From Glutamicibacter sp. JC586 (GTDB lineage: Bacteria; Actinomycetota; Actinomycetes; Actinomycetales; Micrococcaceae), in NCBI RefSeq assembly GCF_009805585.1, contig NZ_VHIN01000022.1:62001-126000 (forward strand): a stretch of 64,000 nucleotides of DNA, given 5' to 3'. This document shows, one piece after another, positions 17,911-26,443 of the stretch. Both the position numbers and the translations under genes were made by a program. The notes beneath the pieces were generated by a model, which did no database searches, was not told where the DNA came from, and saw only the letters and a program-made list of their open reading frames with translations. Each line of letters starts with the position of its first letter. The stretch's first letter is position 1.

Positions 17911-19296
17911 ATGCCGAATACAGGAACGGGTCAAAGCCCAGCTAGGGGAATTCTGGGCAGCGGATTTGAACAATCCGCACTGCTCAGGACTACAGAGTCA
18001 GCACAATCAAGACGCCCGCATTCTTGGTGGTGTGGCCCATTGAATGTTGAGCAGCTGGCTTTGAGATCTGTTGCGCTGGTCGCTGACGCGATCGAATCCC
18101 TAGATGCGCAACTTTTGAGAGGTACGTTCGGACCCGTTACCGCGCGCGCTGAGCAGGTTGCTGCAGCCTTCGGGTCGACTGCTCACCTGCGTATCAACGG
18201 CAACAGAGTCAAAGGGTTTGCCCAACACTCAGGGTTTTATCGAACCATGGATGGTTGGGTCAGGACTCACGCGAATTACCCGCATCACGAGCACCGACTG
18301 TTGCAAGCTCTCGGAGCGCAGGGCAGGGTCTCTTTAGCTGACGCTTTACAGAAGCTCACCTCGATCCAAGCACAAGAGCTCATCGTTGATGCTGGTGGGA
18401 TTGCCGCAAAAGTTCAGAGTAGAAAGCAATGGCTGGGCTCAGCGGCAGGCAAGGCGGCACAAGAAGGGCATTGGGCCCAATTTTCTCACCATCATGGAAC
18501 TGGGCAGAGCGTGTGGGAGCCGAACGCCGAAGGGTACGGGCCTCTATCGGGGCTGAAAGTCCTTGATATGACCCGAGTGATCGCTGGCCCCACGGCCACC
18601 AAAACTCTTGCAGCCTTCGGAGCGCAAGTTCTGCGGGTTGATGGTCCACGATTCCCGGAGCTCACTGAGCAACACATTGATACTGGTTTCAGCAAGCGCA
18701 GTACCGTTCTGGATATTTCTAATCCTGCCGACAAATCCGTCATGGATGATCTCTTAGCAGAGACCGACGTGTTGATCTGTGGTTACAGACCAGGTTCCCT
18801 AGGACGTTTTGGATTAGGGATTACGCAGTTGCAAGAGAAATACCCGAACATGATCATCGCAGAATTGAACGCCTGGGGATATGACGGTCCGAGTAGCGCC
18901 CGGCGTGGGTTCGATAGCATCGTGCAAGCTGCCTGCGGGATTGCTGATGCTTATCGCAGTGAGGATGGAACCCCTGGAGCATTGCCCGTTCAGGCCCTTG
19001 ACCACGCGACTGGATATGGACTGGCTGCCGCGATCATCAGTATGGCCCAGGCGAGGGTGGAACATCGGATCGTGGGTCACGTTAGATTTTCATTGGCCCG
19101 AACTGCCGAGGCGTTATTTGCTTTTGGAACGGCAGTTGAGCCACCGGAGGAACTCAAGCTGCCAGAACTGGGGCATAAGCTAAGTCCCTACGGAAACCTC
19201 GAATATGCACTGCCACCATTTGAAGTTAATGGGCAGTCGCTAGATTTTCCTGCATCGCCGCCGCGATACGGGGAGGATCACCCTCTCTGGCTCTGA
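17911..19296 (+). CDS. Family III CoA-transferase (CaiB/BaiF)
   Basis: A 461-residue protein of the CaiB/BaiF class, which moves CoA between carboxylic acids in the cytoplasm. The family core starts near residue 210 with GPLSGLKVLDMTRVIAGP, followed by GAQVLRVDGP, DVLICGYRPGSL and GYDGPSSARRGFDSIVQAA. The N-terminal 200 residues are a second, degenerate copy of the fold, as in actinobacterial members of double length. The start was placed at 17911, not 17842, because 17842 lies in the rpf terminator and TACTCT (17899-17904) sits 6 nt before 17911, suggesting a leaderless message. It converges on and overlaps the PaaX gene by 19 bp. The substrate is unknown. Confidence 0.85.
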   Translation: MPNTGTGQSPARGILGSGFEQSALLRTTESAQSRRPHSWWCGPLNVEQLALRSVALVADAIESLDAQLLRGTFGPVTARAEQVAAAFGSTAHLRINGNRVKGFAQHSGFYRTMDGWVRTHANYPHHEHRLLQALGAQGRVSLADALQKLTSIQAQELIVDAGGIAAKVQSRKQWLGSAAGKAAQEGHWAQFSHHHGTGQSVWEPNAEGYGPLSGLKVLDMTRVIAGPTATKTLAAFGAQVLRVDGPRFPELTEQHIDTGFSKRSTVLDISNPADKSVMDDLLAETDVLICGYRPGSLGRFGLGITQLQEKYPNMIIAELNAWGYDGPSSARRGFDSIVQAACGIADAYRSEDGTPGALPVQALDHATGYGLAAAIISMAQARVEHRIVGHVRFSLARTAEALFAFGTAVEPPEELKLPELGHKLSPYGNLEYALPPFEVNGQSLDFPASPPRYGEDHPLWL

Positions 19297-20150
19297 GCAC
19301 TAGAAATTGAATCGGCGAAGAGCTTGGCTGGATTCTCGAATACTCGAGACAGTGATAAGAAGCGGTCCCGACTGGCAGCGCCCGGCCATTGTGCCGGCAA
19401 CATATAGGAAGGCAACCCGGGATCTAGGTACGGCAAAGCGCGCCATGCATCAACCATGTGCACATAACCGAAATAGGCGGCGCTCGGGTCTGTGACCTGC
19501 GAGTCAAGTGCCACCGTGGCGTCCAAGAACTGCTGGTGTAGGGAACTGAGGTACTTCAGATCCCACCATTGCTGGGCTGCTTGCTGAGCGCTTTCAGGAA
19601 AATACGGCCGGTCGGCAGTGAAGAGGGTTGCCTGCGAGCGAGCGTTGAGCGCAACAAGAACTGCGGTGACTTCTTCGCGAAGATACTCGGGAAAAATCCA
19701 AAGACCCGAAGATACTAGGCCGCCGCCGAGCTGCTGAAAGTGTTTTCTGATTTGGTGGCGCAGCGCTCGTTGTTTCTCAGGAAGGGAATAGGTCACCAAG
19801 CACCACTGATCGCTGGCGGACATTTCGCGTGGCGTGAAGATCCGCCGAATTCCCCGTTCAAACATCGCTTGCGCTGCACCTGGGACGTTCAACAGGGCTG
19901 AATCTGCAGTTTCCAGAATCTTCCTGTCGATCAGGCGGGAAATTGCCGTCTGGGCCGCTGGGGCAGATATTCCGGCTGCTTGGGCCAGCTCCAATAATTC
20001 AGTACGTGGAACCGGCTCTGAATGATTCCTTATATATAGGCCAATGATGGTGCGAATAATTGATGTTGCGCTACCGGAACGGACCTCAAAATCGTCGAGG
20101 CTGAAAGCTGATAATGCAGAGTCAGTTGCCAATTTCTGTACGCACCGCAA
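19278..20150 (-). CDS. PaaX family transcriptional regulator
   Basis: A 290-residue protein of the PaaX family: an N-terminal winged helix-turn-helix (about 25-90, including SAPAAQTAISRLIDRKIL), a central ferredoxin-like domain (WCLVTYSLPEKQRALRHQIRKHFQQLGGG) and the PaaX C-terminal domain. Such repressors sense aryl-CoA or related catabolites. It overlaps the 3' end of the tryptophan 2,3-dioxygenase gene by 29 bp and is therefore co-transcribed with it, which suggests control of tryptophan/kynurenine breakdown. The first ATG is used; a TTG a few codons later is an alternative start with a smaller overlap. Confidence 0.85.
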   Translation of the reverse strand: MRCVQKLATDSALSAFSLDDFEVRSGSATSIIRTIIGLYIRNHSEPVPRTELLELAQAAGISAPAAQTAISRLIDRKILETADSALLNVPGAAQAMFERGIRRIFTPREMSASDQWCLVTYSLPEKQRALRHQIRKHFQQLGGGLVSSGLWIFPEYLREEVTAVLVALNARSQATLFTADRPYFPESAQQAAQQWWDLKYLSSLHQQFLDATVALDSQVTDPSAAYFGYVHMVDAWRALPYLDPGLPSYMLPAQWPGAASRDRFLSLSRVFENPAKLFADSISSAQSQRG

Positions 20151-20988
20151 ACAGCTCTGGGAAGAAAGTCAGGTCGAGTGCGCGCTTGAGGAAGTCAACT
20201 CCGGATGAACCGCCGGTGCCACGCTTGAAGCCGATGGTTCGCTGAACAACGCGCAAGTGGCGGTAACGCCAAGCTTGGAAATTATCTTCGAGGTCTACGA
20301 GATCTTCGCATGCTTGGTAGAGGCTCCACGTCGTGTCCTCTGATTCGTAGATTTCCTTAAAAACGGGAATCAGCGCTTCTTGGTAGGTCCATGGCTTCGT
20401 GAAGTCTCGGGAAAGAATTTCTTCTGGGATGTCATAACCCCGACGTGCCAGAGCGGCCAGGAATACGTCGTAAAGCCCTGGTTCATGAAGCAAGTTGGAC
20501 AACAACTCGTGAGCTTTGGGATCTGATTCATGAACCTTGAGCATGCCCTGATGCTTGTTGCCCAAAATGAATTCCACGGCCCGGTATTGGAAGGACTGGA
20601 ACCCCGAGGAAGAACCGAGGAAACCTCGGAACTGTGCGTATTCACGCGGCGTGAGGGTAGCCAGAACAGACCATTGCTCGGTCAGGGTCTTTTGAATGTG
20701 TTTTACCCGGGCGAGGCATTTGAGCGCTTTGCCGATGTCGTCTTGACCGAGCAGTCGACGAGCCTCGATGAGTTCGTGCAGCATGAGCTTGAGCCACAGC
20801 TCGCTGGTTTGATGCTGGATGATGAACAGCATTTCGTCGTGGTGCTCCGGAACGCTGACCGGCTGCTGTGCGGAGAGGACCTGGTCCAGATTCAGGTAAC
20901 TGCCGTAGGACATGGTGTTTCTGAAATCGGTGCGGACACCTTCTTCGATGTCACGCTGGTTTTCGGTCTGTGGTTTCTTGCTGCTCAT
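20122..20988 (-). CDS. kynA: Tryptophan 2,3-dioxygenase
   Basis: A 288-residue haem dioxygenase that opens the indole ring of L-tryptophan to N-formylkynurenine, the first step of the kynurenine pathway. Family motifs are clear: YGSYLNLDQVL near residue 28, HHDEMLFIIQHQTSELWLKL (about 50-68, with the substrate-site His), SSSGFQSFQYR and the C-terminal GTGGSSG. Length fits the bacterial family. No kynureninase or formamidase gene is adjacent; the downstream overlapping gene is a PaaX regulator. It is divergent from an FMN reductase gene, sharing a 139-bp intergenic region. Confidence 0.95.
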   Translation of the reverse strand: MSSKKPQTENQRDIEEGVRTDFRNTMSYGSYLNLDQVLSAQQPVSVPEHHDEMLFIIQHQTSELWLKLMLHELIEARRLLGQDDIGKALKCLARVKHIQKTLTEQWSVLATLTPREYAQFRGFLGSSSGFQSFQYRAVEFILGNKHQGMLKVHESDPKAHELLSNLLHEPGLYDVFLAALARRGYDIPEEILSRDFTKPWTYQEALIPVFKEIYESEDTTWSLYQACEDLVDLEDNFQAWRYRHLRVVQRTIGFKRGTGGSSGVDFLKRALDLTFFPELFAVRTEIGN

Positions 20989-21127
20989 GGGGCCATCATA
21001 TCAAGAGCATTACGAGCGTCACAATATTGAAAATATCTTATTGCGACCTAAACGAAGGATGGGAATAACTCAACAATCGAAAATGTTGAAACATGCATAC
21101 GCATATAAAAGTAGAAGGATGGACATC
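20989..21127. promoter_or_regulatory. Divergent promoter region kynA / FMN reductase
   Basis: Two related short inverted repeats are visible: ATATTGAAAATAT (21024-21036) and ATGTTGAAACAT (21083-21094), both with a TTGAAA core. They could be binding sites for the PaaX-family repressor or another regulator. The sites are short and the region is AT-rich, so this is tentative. Confidence 0.3.
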
Positions 21128-21814
21128 ATGAGCAAGTCAGTCGTAGTGATCAGCGGAGGTCTTAGTTCGCCATCAAGCTCTTCCATGCTGGGGAGTCAGA
21201 TCGGGGAAAGTATCGTTGGGAAACTGGCAGCTACTGGAACTGGGGCAAAACTGAACAATATAGAACTGCGCGAGTATGCAGGGGAAATCACCAACAATAT
21301 GCTCACCGGATTCGCCTCACCGAATCTGCAGCGCGTCATCAACGCCGTGACCGAGGCGGATGTACTCATCGCAGTATCACCGGTGTTCACCGCTTCCATT
21401 TCAGGACTCTTTAAATCGTTCCTGGATATCCTTGATCCAAAAACCCTTATGGGGAAACCTGTGGTCCTTGCCGCCACCGCCGGAACCCAGCGACATCAGC
21501 TAGCCATCGACTATGCCATGCGTCCAATCTTTGCCTACCTGCGAGCGGACATCATGCCCACCACCGTCTTTGCCGCCTCTGAAGATTTTGGTGGACAAGG
21601 GATCACCGGAACGCTCACCGAGCGCGCTCGCCGAGTGGCCCACGAAGTTCTTATTTCTCTGAGCGCCAAGGACGGCACACTGAAGGGTGACGACGAGTTA
21701 GGTGACACTCGATCCATCGCGCCGTCTGTCAGCGAATTTGCGGATCCCAACGATGGGATGACCTCTCTCCCATTCGAAACTCTCCTGGCAAACCTGCGGC
21801 CCGCGGGCAAATAA
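21128..21814 (+). CDS. NADPH-dependent FMN reductase family flavoprotein
   Basis: A 228-residue flavodoxin-like protein. The start of the fold, VVVISGGLSSPSSSSMLG, is the phosphate-binding loop for FMN; VSPVFTASISGLFKSFLD and AATAGTQRHQLA are typical of the actinobacterial CE1759-type FMN reductases. It supplies reduced flavin to partner monooxygenases or acts as a quinone reductase. The start at 21128 is chosen because AAGGA (21115-21119) lies 8 nt upstream; a longer in-frame reading upstream runs into the divergent kynA gene. Neighbouring genes for aromatic breakdown make a role in that pathway possible but unproven. Confidence 0.87.
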   Translation: MSKSVVVISGGLSSPSSSSMLGSQIGESIVGKLAATGTGAKLNNIELREYAGEITNNMLTGFASPNLQRVINAVTEADVLIAVSPVFTASISGLFKSFLDILDPKTLMGKPVVLAATAGTQRHQLAIDYAMRPIFAYLRADIMPTTVFAASEDFGGQGITGTLTERARRVAHEVLISLSAKDGTLKGDDELGDTRSIAPSVSEFADPNDGMTSLPFETLLANLRPAGK

Positions 21815-21947
21815 CAGGTGCTGAAATGTTAGTACGATGTGCCTTGGGACCGGAAGCTAGGTACGATCAAAAAATGTGAGCCAGTTCATCGAAGTGAAAA
21901 CTGGCGGCTCACCTTGGTATGAACTGAAGTGAAAGGTGTCATTGCTG

Positions 21948-22733
21948 ATGCTATCCGAGGAAACGATCACGGCTATTGCCGATGAGCTGGTTCAGGCCGG
22001 CCGTACGCGCACTCCCGTAGCGCGTCTGACCGCACGGTACCCGGAAATGACAGTGGAAGATTCCTATCGCGTGCAGAACCTCTGGCGCCAGCGTAGTGAA
22101 GCTGCCGGGCGAACCCTTGTCGGGCGCAAAATTGGATTGACCTCTAGGGCCATGCAGATGGCCACCGGCATCACCGAACCCGACTACGGAATCATCTTCG
22201 ATGACATGGTTCATGACTCCGGGGCGGTCTTCAACTTTTCTGAATTCACCGGCGCACGCGTCGAAATGGAACTCGCTTTTAAGTTGAAGAAGGATATCGA
22301 AGGTCCGCGGGCGAACATTTTCGATGTACTTGAAGCTACCGAGTACGTGATCCCGGCATTAGAAATCCTTGACGCCCGAATTGAGATGGAAGGGCGCACC
22401 ATCGTTGATACCATCAGCGACAACGCGGCTATGGGAGCGATGGTCATAGGTGGCAACCCGGTCAAACCAGATGCCGTCGACCTGCGCTGGGTCTCGGGCA
22501 TCCTTTTCAAGAACCAGAGTGTCGAGGAAACCGGAGTGGCAGCAGGTGTACTGAACCATCCAGCCGCCGGGGTGTATTGGCTGGCCAATAAGATCGCAGC
22601 TCACGGCGATAAGCTCAAGGCTGGAGAACTGATTCTTGCAGGTTCCTTTACCCGACCGATGTGGGTTAACGCGAACGACACTGTCTTTGCTGACTACGGA
22701 GCACTAGGAACTGTTACATGCCATTTTCAGTAG
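21948..22733 (+). CDS. hpaH: 2-oxo-hept-4-ene-1,7-dioate hydratase
   Basis: A 261-residue hydratase of the 2-keto-4-pentenoate hydratase/fumarylacetoacetase-like fold, which adds water to 2-oxohept-4-enedioate in homoprotocatechuate breakdown. Typical stretches are GRKIGLTSRAMQ, EPDYGIIFDDM, EMELAFKLKKD (metal-binding acidic residues) and AGSFTRPMWV. AAAGGTG (21932-21938) is a good ribosome site for the ATG at 21948; the GTG at 21936 lies inside that site. It overlaps the next gene by 16 bp, and that gene codes for the aldolase of the next step. Other hpa genes (hpaD, E, F, G) are not in the window. Confidence 0.88.
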   Translation: MLSEETITAIADELVQAGRTRTPVARLTARYPEMTVEDSYRVQNLWRQRSEAAGRTLVGRKIGLTSRAMQMATGITEPDYGIIFDDMVHDSGAVFNFSEFTGARVEMELAFKLKKDIEGPRANIFDVLEATEYVIPALEILDARIEMEGRTIVDTISDNAAMGAMVIGGNPVKPDAVDLRWVSGILFKNQSVEETGVAAGVLNHPAAGVYWLANKIAAHGDKLKAGELILAGSFTRPMWVNANDTVFADYGALGTVTCHFQ

Positions 22734-23527
22734 AACCAGATTCATCGTTCAAAGATGCGCTGAAAGGCGCCGAACACAGCCTGACCGGTATCTGGGTGTG
22801 TTCAGCCTCCCCACTGATCGCAGAAATTTGTGCCGGCGCAGGTTTCGACTGGATCTTTATTGACGGTGAACATTCACCGAATGATCTGCAGAGTATCTTG
22901 GCTCAGCTCCAAGCTGTGCGCAGCTACCCAGTTATTCCGGTGGTCCGTCCCGCGGTCAATGATCCGGTGTTGATCAAGCAGTTCCTAGATCTTGGCGTGC
23001 AGTCATTGATTATCCCGATGGTCAATGACGCGCAACAAGCTGCCAATGCGGTGGCTGCTTGTCACTATCCACCCAAGGGAGTGCGCGGAGTTGGCTCGGC
23101 TCTGGCCCGATCGGCCCGATGGAATCGAATCCCGGACTACCTGACGCGCGCCGATGAGACCATCACTGTGATCGTTCAAATTGAATCCGATGAAGCGGTA
23201 AAAAACGTCGAAGACATTCTTGGCACGGAGGGTATCGACGGTATCTTTATTGGTCCTTCTGACCTAGCGGCGTCCATGGGCGTCATCGGACAGCAGAACC
23301 ACCCAGATGTGGTCGACGCGGTGCTCACCTCGATCAAAGCGGCCAAATCGGCCGGCAAATATGCGGGGGTTAACGCTTTCGATTCGGCGACTGCGCGGCG
23401 TTATATGGACGCAGGAGCGGACTTCGTCGGAGTGGGTGCAGACGTTGCGTTGTTGGCTCGTGCGACCGAAGCCCTGGCAGCAAGTTTTCGCGACGAGGTA
23501 AGTGCGAAGGCTCCCAAAAGCTACTGA
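22718..23527 (+). CDS. hpaI: 4-hydroxy-2-oxoheptanedioate aldolase
   Basis: A 269-residue class II aldolase of the HpcH/HpaI family, which splits 4-hydroxy-2-oxoheptanedioate into pyruvate and succinate semialdehyde. The motifs GFDWIFIDGEHSPND near residue 40, VRPAVNDPVLIKQFLDLG and QIESDEAVKNVEDI (the metal-binding Glu) and the IDGIFIGPSDLAASMG loop are all present. It starts inside the last codons of hpaH (16-bp overlap), so the two are translationally coupled and work in sequence. The two genes alone cover only the last steps of homoprotocatechuate degradation, so the upper genes must be elsewhere or the pair acts on another dicarboxylate. Confidence 0.9.
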   Translation: MPFSVEPDSSFKDALKGAEHSLTGIWVCSASPLIAEICAGAGFDWIFIDGEHSPNDLQSILAQLQAVRSYPVIPVVRPAVNDPVLIKQFLDLGVQSLIIPMVNDAQQAANAVAACHYPPKGVRGVGSALARSARWNRIPDYLTRADETITVIVQIESDEAVKNVEDILGTEGIDGIFIGPSDLAASMGVIGQQNHPDVVDAVLTSIKAAKSAGKYAGVNAFDSATARRYMDAGADFVGVGADVALLARATEALAASFRDEVSAKAPKSY

Positions 23528-23560
23528 CGCTTCGGTTCTAGGCAAGCGCTCAGGGCGAGG

Positions 23561-24922
23561 ATGCGCGTCGCTGGGTGCCCGGCGAGACTAATGGTGGCAA
23601 CATTGAGAATGATGAGTCACGAAAAGAAACCCATGAAGGCCGTGATGTTGCGTCTGCGCAACGGTTGGCCAATGCCCCTTGCTTTGCAGGGTGTGTTTGA
23701 GATCCTGCAATCCGTTGTCTTTTGCATAGCCTTGATCATGTTGCCGTTGGTCGCTGTGTACTTCAGCGGTGGCTTCTTGGAAGACTCTTTTAACGTCATT
23801 TTGCAATTCGCCGGGTTCCTCTGGCTGATGATCCACGGCGTTCCTATCGAAGTGTTGAATCTTGGCACTGGCCAGGACCCGAGCTCCGTTTCCGGATGGT
23901 TGACGCTCATTCCTTTGGGACTTTCGCTGCTTCCTTTTGCATTTTGTTTGCGTGCAGGACGACGCATAGCACGTGCCTCGTACACCGATCAGTTGTGGCA
24001 AGGGCTACTAGGGGCATTCACCGCCTACGGAGCTGTTGGTGCAGTGGTGGGATTGCTCGTCAATAATAGCTATGCGCGGGTCAATCTTTTTGCCGCAATT
24101 TTCATTCCGCTGATCATTGCGGCCCTGGGCCTGATCATTGGAGCACGCCGCGAAGCCGGATCTTGGGCGCGCCTGTTTGGTGTTGATATCGCGTCCTATA
24201 TTCAGCGACTTTCACCTCACCGACGCTGGGCTGGATCTTATGTGTGGCATGTAGTCGTAGCCGGTTTCTTGGGCTACGTCGCTGCCGTAGGCATCAGTGG
24301 TTTGCTGCTGACCATCAACCTGGGGTTGCACTGGACTGAAGTTGCCAATGTGTATCAAGAATTGCGTCCCGGGCCCATTGGTTCGGCAGCATTGACCCTG
24401 GTGCAATTGGCGTTGATCCCTAACGCTTCGTTCTGGGTCTTGTCGTGGGTCAGCGGCGGTGGGTTCACCCTCGGTACGGGTAGCACGTTATCGAGTTTAG
24501 AAACTACCGTAGGTCCTCTACCTTCTATTCCTATGCTGGCATCCATTCCCTCGGGTGACGCGTCAAATCATTGGTTGTTCATGCTCATTCCAGTGGCCGC
24601 CGGAATCCTTGCGGGCTGGTATTTCTTGCGTGGGGGAGAGAACCACCTAGAGGACTGGTTCGCCCGTCGCATTCCGTTCAACTTGCTTTCCCTGGGAGCA
24701 TCGACGGCGTGTCTGTCAGTATTCACCGGAATCGTCGCCGGTGTGCTGAGCCTGTTCGGCTCGTGGCTGGTGTCCGGTTCTTTGGCCATCGGACGACTGA
24801 CGGACCTTGGACCGAATATTTGGCTGACTGCCGGTGCGCTAGCTCTACAGGTCGGTGTTGGTACAGCGATCGGCTACCTGATTGCTCCACTGTTTGAGAC
24901 CGACCCAGTGCTTGAAGGCTAG
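23561..24922 (+). CDS. perM: DUF6350 integral membrane protein, PerM-like
   Basis: A polytopic membrane protein of up to 453 residues with about ten hydrophobic helices. Its family features and position just upstream of purN match DUF6350/PerM, a mycobacterial protein (the gene before purN) tied to cell division and growth under stress. Typical stretches include PLGLSLLPFAFCLRAGRRIARA near residue 115 and NHWLFMLIPVAAGILAGW in the C-terminal half. The start is uncertain: the first ATG has a close GAGG, but in-frame ATGs at 23612 and 23633 fit the usual family N-terminus better. A strong terminator ends the gene. Confidence 0.78.
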   Translation: MRVAGCPARLMVATLRMMSHEKKPMKAVMLRLRNGWPMPLALQGVFEILQSVVFCIALIMLPLVAVYFSGGFLEDSFNVILQFAGFLWLMIHGVPIEVLNLGTGQDPSSVSGWLTLIPLGLSLLPFAFCLRAGRRIARASYTDQLWQGLLGAFTAYGAVGAVVGLLVNNSYARVNLFAAIFIPLIIAALGLIIGARREAGSWARLFGVDIASYIQRLSPHRRWAGSYVWHVVVAGFLGYVAAVGISGLLLTINLGLHWTEVANVYQELRPGPIGSAALTLVQLALIPNASFWVLSWVSGGGFTLGTGSTLSSLETTVGPLPSIPMLASIPSGDASNHWLFMLIPVAAGILAGWYFLRGGENHLEDWFARRIPFNLLSLGASTACLSVFTGIVAGVLSLFGSWLVSGSLAIGRLTDLGPNIWLTAGALALQVGVGTAIGYLIAPLFETDPVLEG

Positions 24923-24935
24923 GGACTAGAGACAC

Positions 24936-24968
24936 CAAAGGCTGACGGAAAAATTCCGTCAGCCTTTG
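24936..24968 (+). terminator. Intrinsic terminator after perM
   Basis: A perfect 15-bp stem (24936-24950 with 24954-24968, core GGCTGACGGAA) with a 3-nt loop, starting 14 bp after the perM stop. Confidence 0.85.
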
Positions 24969-25004
24969 CTTTACCCTGGTGTAAGTTCAGCAGGCGTGAG
25001 TCCT

Positions 25005-25100
25005 TTAGTCGAAGCGAACAACGCTCACATTTGAGAATTCGACGCTGCCATCTGCTGCGTAGTGCATAGTGGGCCCACCCGAAGTCCTAGCTCCAACCAT
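25005..25100 (-). other. Possible gene remnant in perM-DinB spacer
   Basis: A 31-codon minus-strand reading (MVGARTSGGP... ending SVVRFD) looks protein-like and stays open further upstream to a stop, but it has no ribosome site and no recognisable family. It may be the tail of a decayed gene. The rest of the spacer shows nothing. Confidence 0.2.
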
Positions 25101-25203
25101 TTGGATGTCGTCTCTTTGAATGAAGCTCAACGGTTATTCGTATGGCAAGGAAAAGTCGCTACGTCAGCGTTGTAGCGAAGCCGCCAATTCCGAAGCGTGA
25201 GTG

Positions 25204-25749
25204 CTAGCGGCTATCAGACTCTAAATCCCATAGATGATGCACAAAATCGTGCCAGGCATACTGATTCAAAGTTTGAACTGTGAATGCTGATCCGTTCGAG
25301 CGTAGGCCCCGCCGTGAGTACGAGGACGCGGGAATTGCATCCAATTTGTTTGCATAGTTTTTGGCAGCCTCACGTAGCTGCGAGATGACATCCATTGGTT
25401 CAAGAGCGTTGTAATTCCCTTGCTCAGCGGCCAGATCCTGATCCCAGTTTGGGAAGGTAGGTTCATCCTTGGTGAGCATCAGATCTAACCGCTGATTCAT
25501 GATTACCAACATGTGCGCCACATGCGTGACGTATTCCTGATCGCTCCACCGGGCTGGGTTAGTTCTACCCCGTGCCTGGGGCCTGTCTAGCACTTTGACA
25601 TAACGCTCCACCCCGTGAGGAAGTTGCTCAATTACGTCTCTAAGGCCCACCGAACGGACGTCGTACCCGCACTCGGGGCAGACAGAGTCCAATACAAAGG
25701 TCCAATTTTTCTGATCAGGAACGATTCCACTCATGCGTTCATCATGCAT
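25204..25749 (-). CDS. DinB-like superfamily protein
   Basis: A 181-residue protein of the DinB/maleylpyruvate-isomerase-like four-helix bundle superfamily. The N-terminus carries CPECGYD, a small cysteine motif often seen in actinobacterial members. Putative metal ligands are the histidines in YVTHVAHML (about 90) and in WHDFVHHLWDLE near the C-terminus. Proteins of this fold are often thiol-dependent transferases using mycothiol or bacillithiol; activity here is not known. It is monocistronic and divergent from purN, with a 93-bp gap. Confidence 0.78.
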   Translation of the reverse strand: MHDERMSGIVPDQKNWTFVLDSVCPECGYDVRSVGLRDVIEQLPHGVERYVKVLDRPQARGRTNPARWSDQEYVTHVAHMLVIMNQRLDLMLTKDEPTFPNWDQDLAAEQGNYNALEPMDVISQLREAAKNYANKLDAIPASSYSRRGLRSNGSAFTVQTLNQYAWHDFVHHLWDLESDSR

Positions 25750-25842
25750 CCAGATGCGCAGATTTAGTAGTTTGCGACTGAGCCAAGCAACAATATTGAC
25801 CGAATGAAAAATCTGTCAGCACCAAACCGTAGAATTGAGTTC

Positions 25843-26412
25843 ATGCGCATTGTGGTTTTGGTTTCAGGTACCGGTTCTAATCTTCAGGCAGTGATTGACG
25901 CGGTACAGGCCGGTGAACTGCCCAATGTAGAAATTGCCGCAGTCGGGGCCGACAAGCACGATACTTTCGGGGTGCAACGCTCTGCGCAAGCTGGCATTGA
26001 AACGTTTGTTGTGAACTTCAAAGACTACGAAGATCGCAGCGACTGGAATCATGCGCTGACCGAAAAGTGCCAGTCCTACGCACCGGACTATGTAGTTTCC
26101 TCGGGCTTCATGCGCATTGTTGGCGAAGAATTCATTAACGCCTTTGACGGCACCTACATCAACACCCATCCAGCCCTCCTGCCTTCTTTCCCCGGTGCAC
26201 ACGGGGTACGCGATGCTCTGGCCTACGGCGTGAAAGTCACAGGCTGCACCGTGCATATCGCTGATGCCGGTGTTGATACCGGTCCAATCCTGCGCCAAGA
26301 AGCGGTGGCCATTGAAGAGAATGACACCGAAGATACGCTGCACGAGCGCATCAAGGTAGTTGAGCGCCGCCTGTTGATTGCCACCCTCGCGGACTTAGCC
26401 GCGGGAAAATAG
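25843..26412 (+). CDS. purN: Phosphoribosylglycinamide formyltransferase
   Basis: A 189-residue enzyme of de novo purine synthesis that transfers the formyl group of 10-formyl-THF to GAR. The start MRIVVLVSGTGSNLQAVID is the family N-terminus; the catalytic region is clear with INTHPALLPSFPGAHGVRDAL (catalytic His and surroundings) and the Asp in HIADAGVDTGPIL. The start at 25843 is supported by TAGAAT (25830-25835), 7 nt upstream, suggesting a leaderless transcript; a longer in-frame reading from 25804 would cover that promoter. In many actinobacteria purH follows directly; here purH lies 8.4 kb downstream. Confidence 0.96.
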   Translation: MRIVVLVSGTGSNLQAVIDAVQAGELPNVEIAAVGADKHDTFGVQRSAQAGIETFVVNFKDYEDRSDWNHALTEKCQSYAPDYVVSSGFMRIVGEEFINAFDGTYINTHPALLPSFPGAHGVRDALAYGVKVTGCTVHIADAGVDTGPILRQEAVAIEENDTEDTLHERIKVVERRLLIATLADLAAGK

Positions 26413-26443
26413 CTTCCTAACACGGCGTAAAATTGGTGGCGAG

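Noticed and set aside
20530-21030. 166-codon plus-strand reading
   Set aside because: It is antisense to kynA and has no recognisable features.
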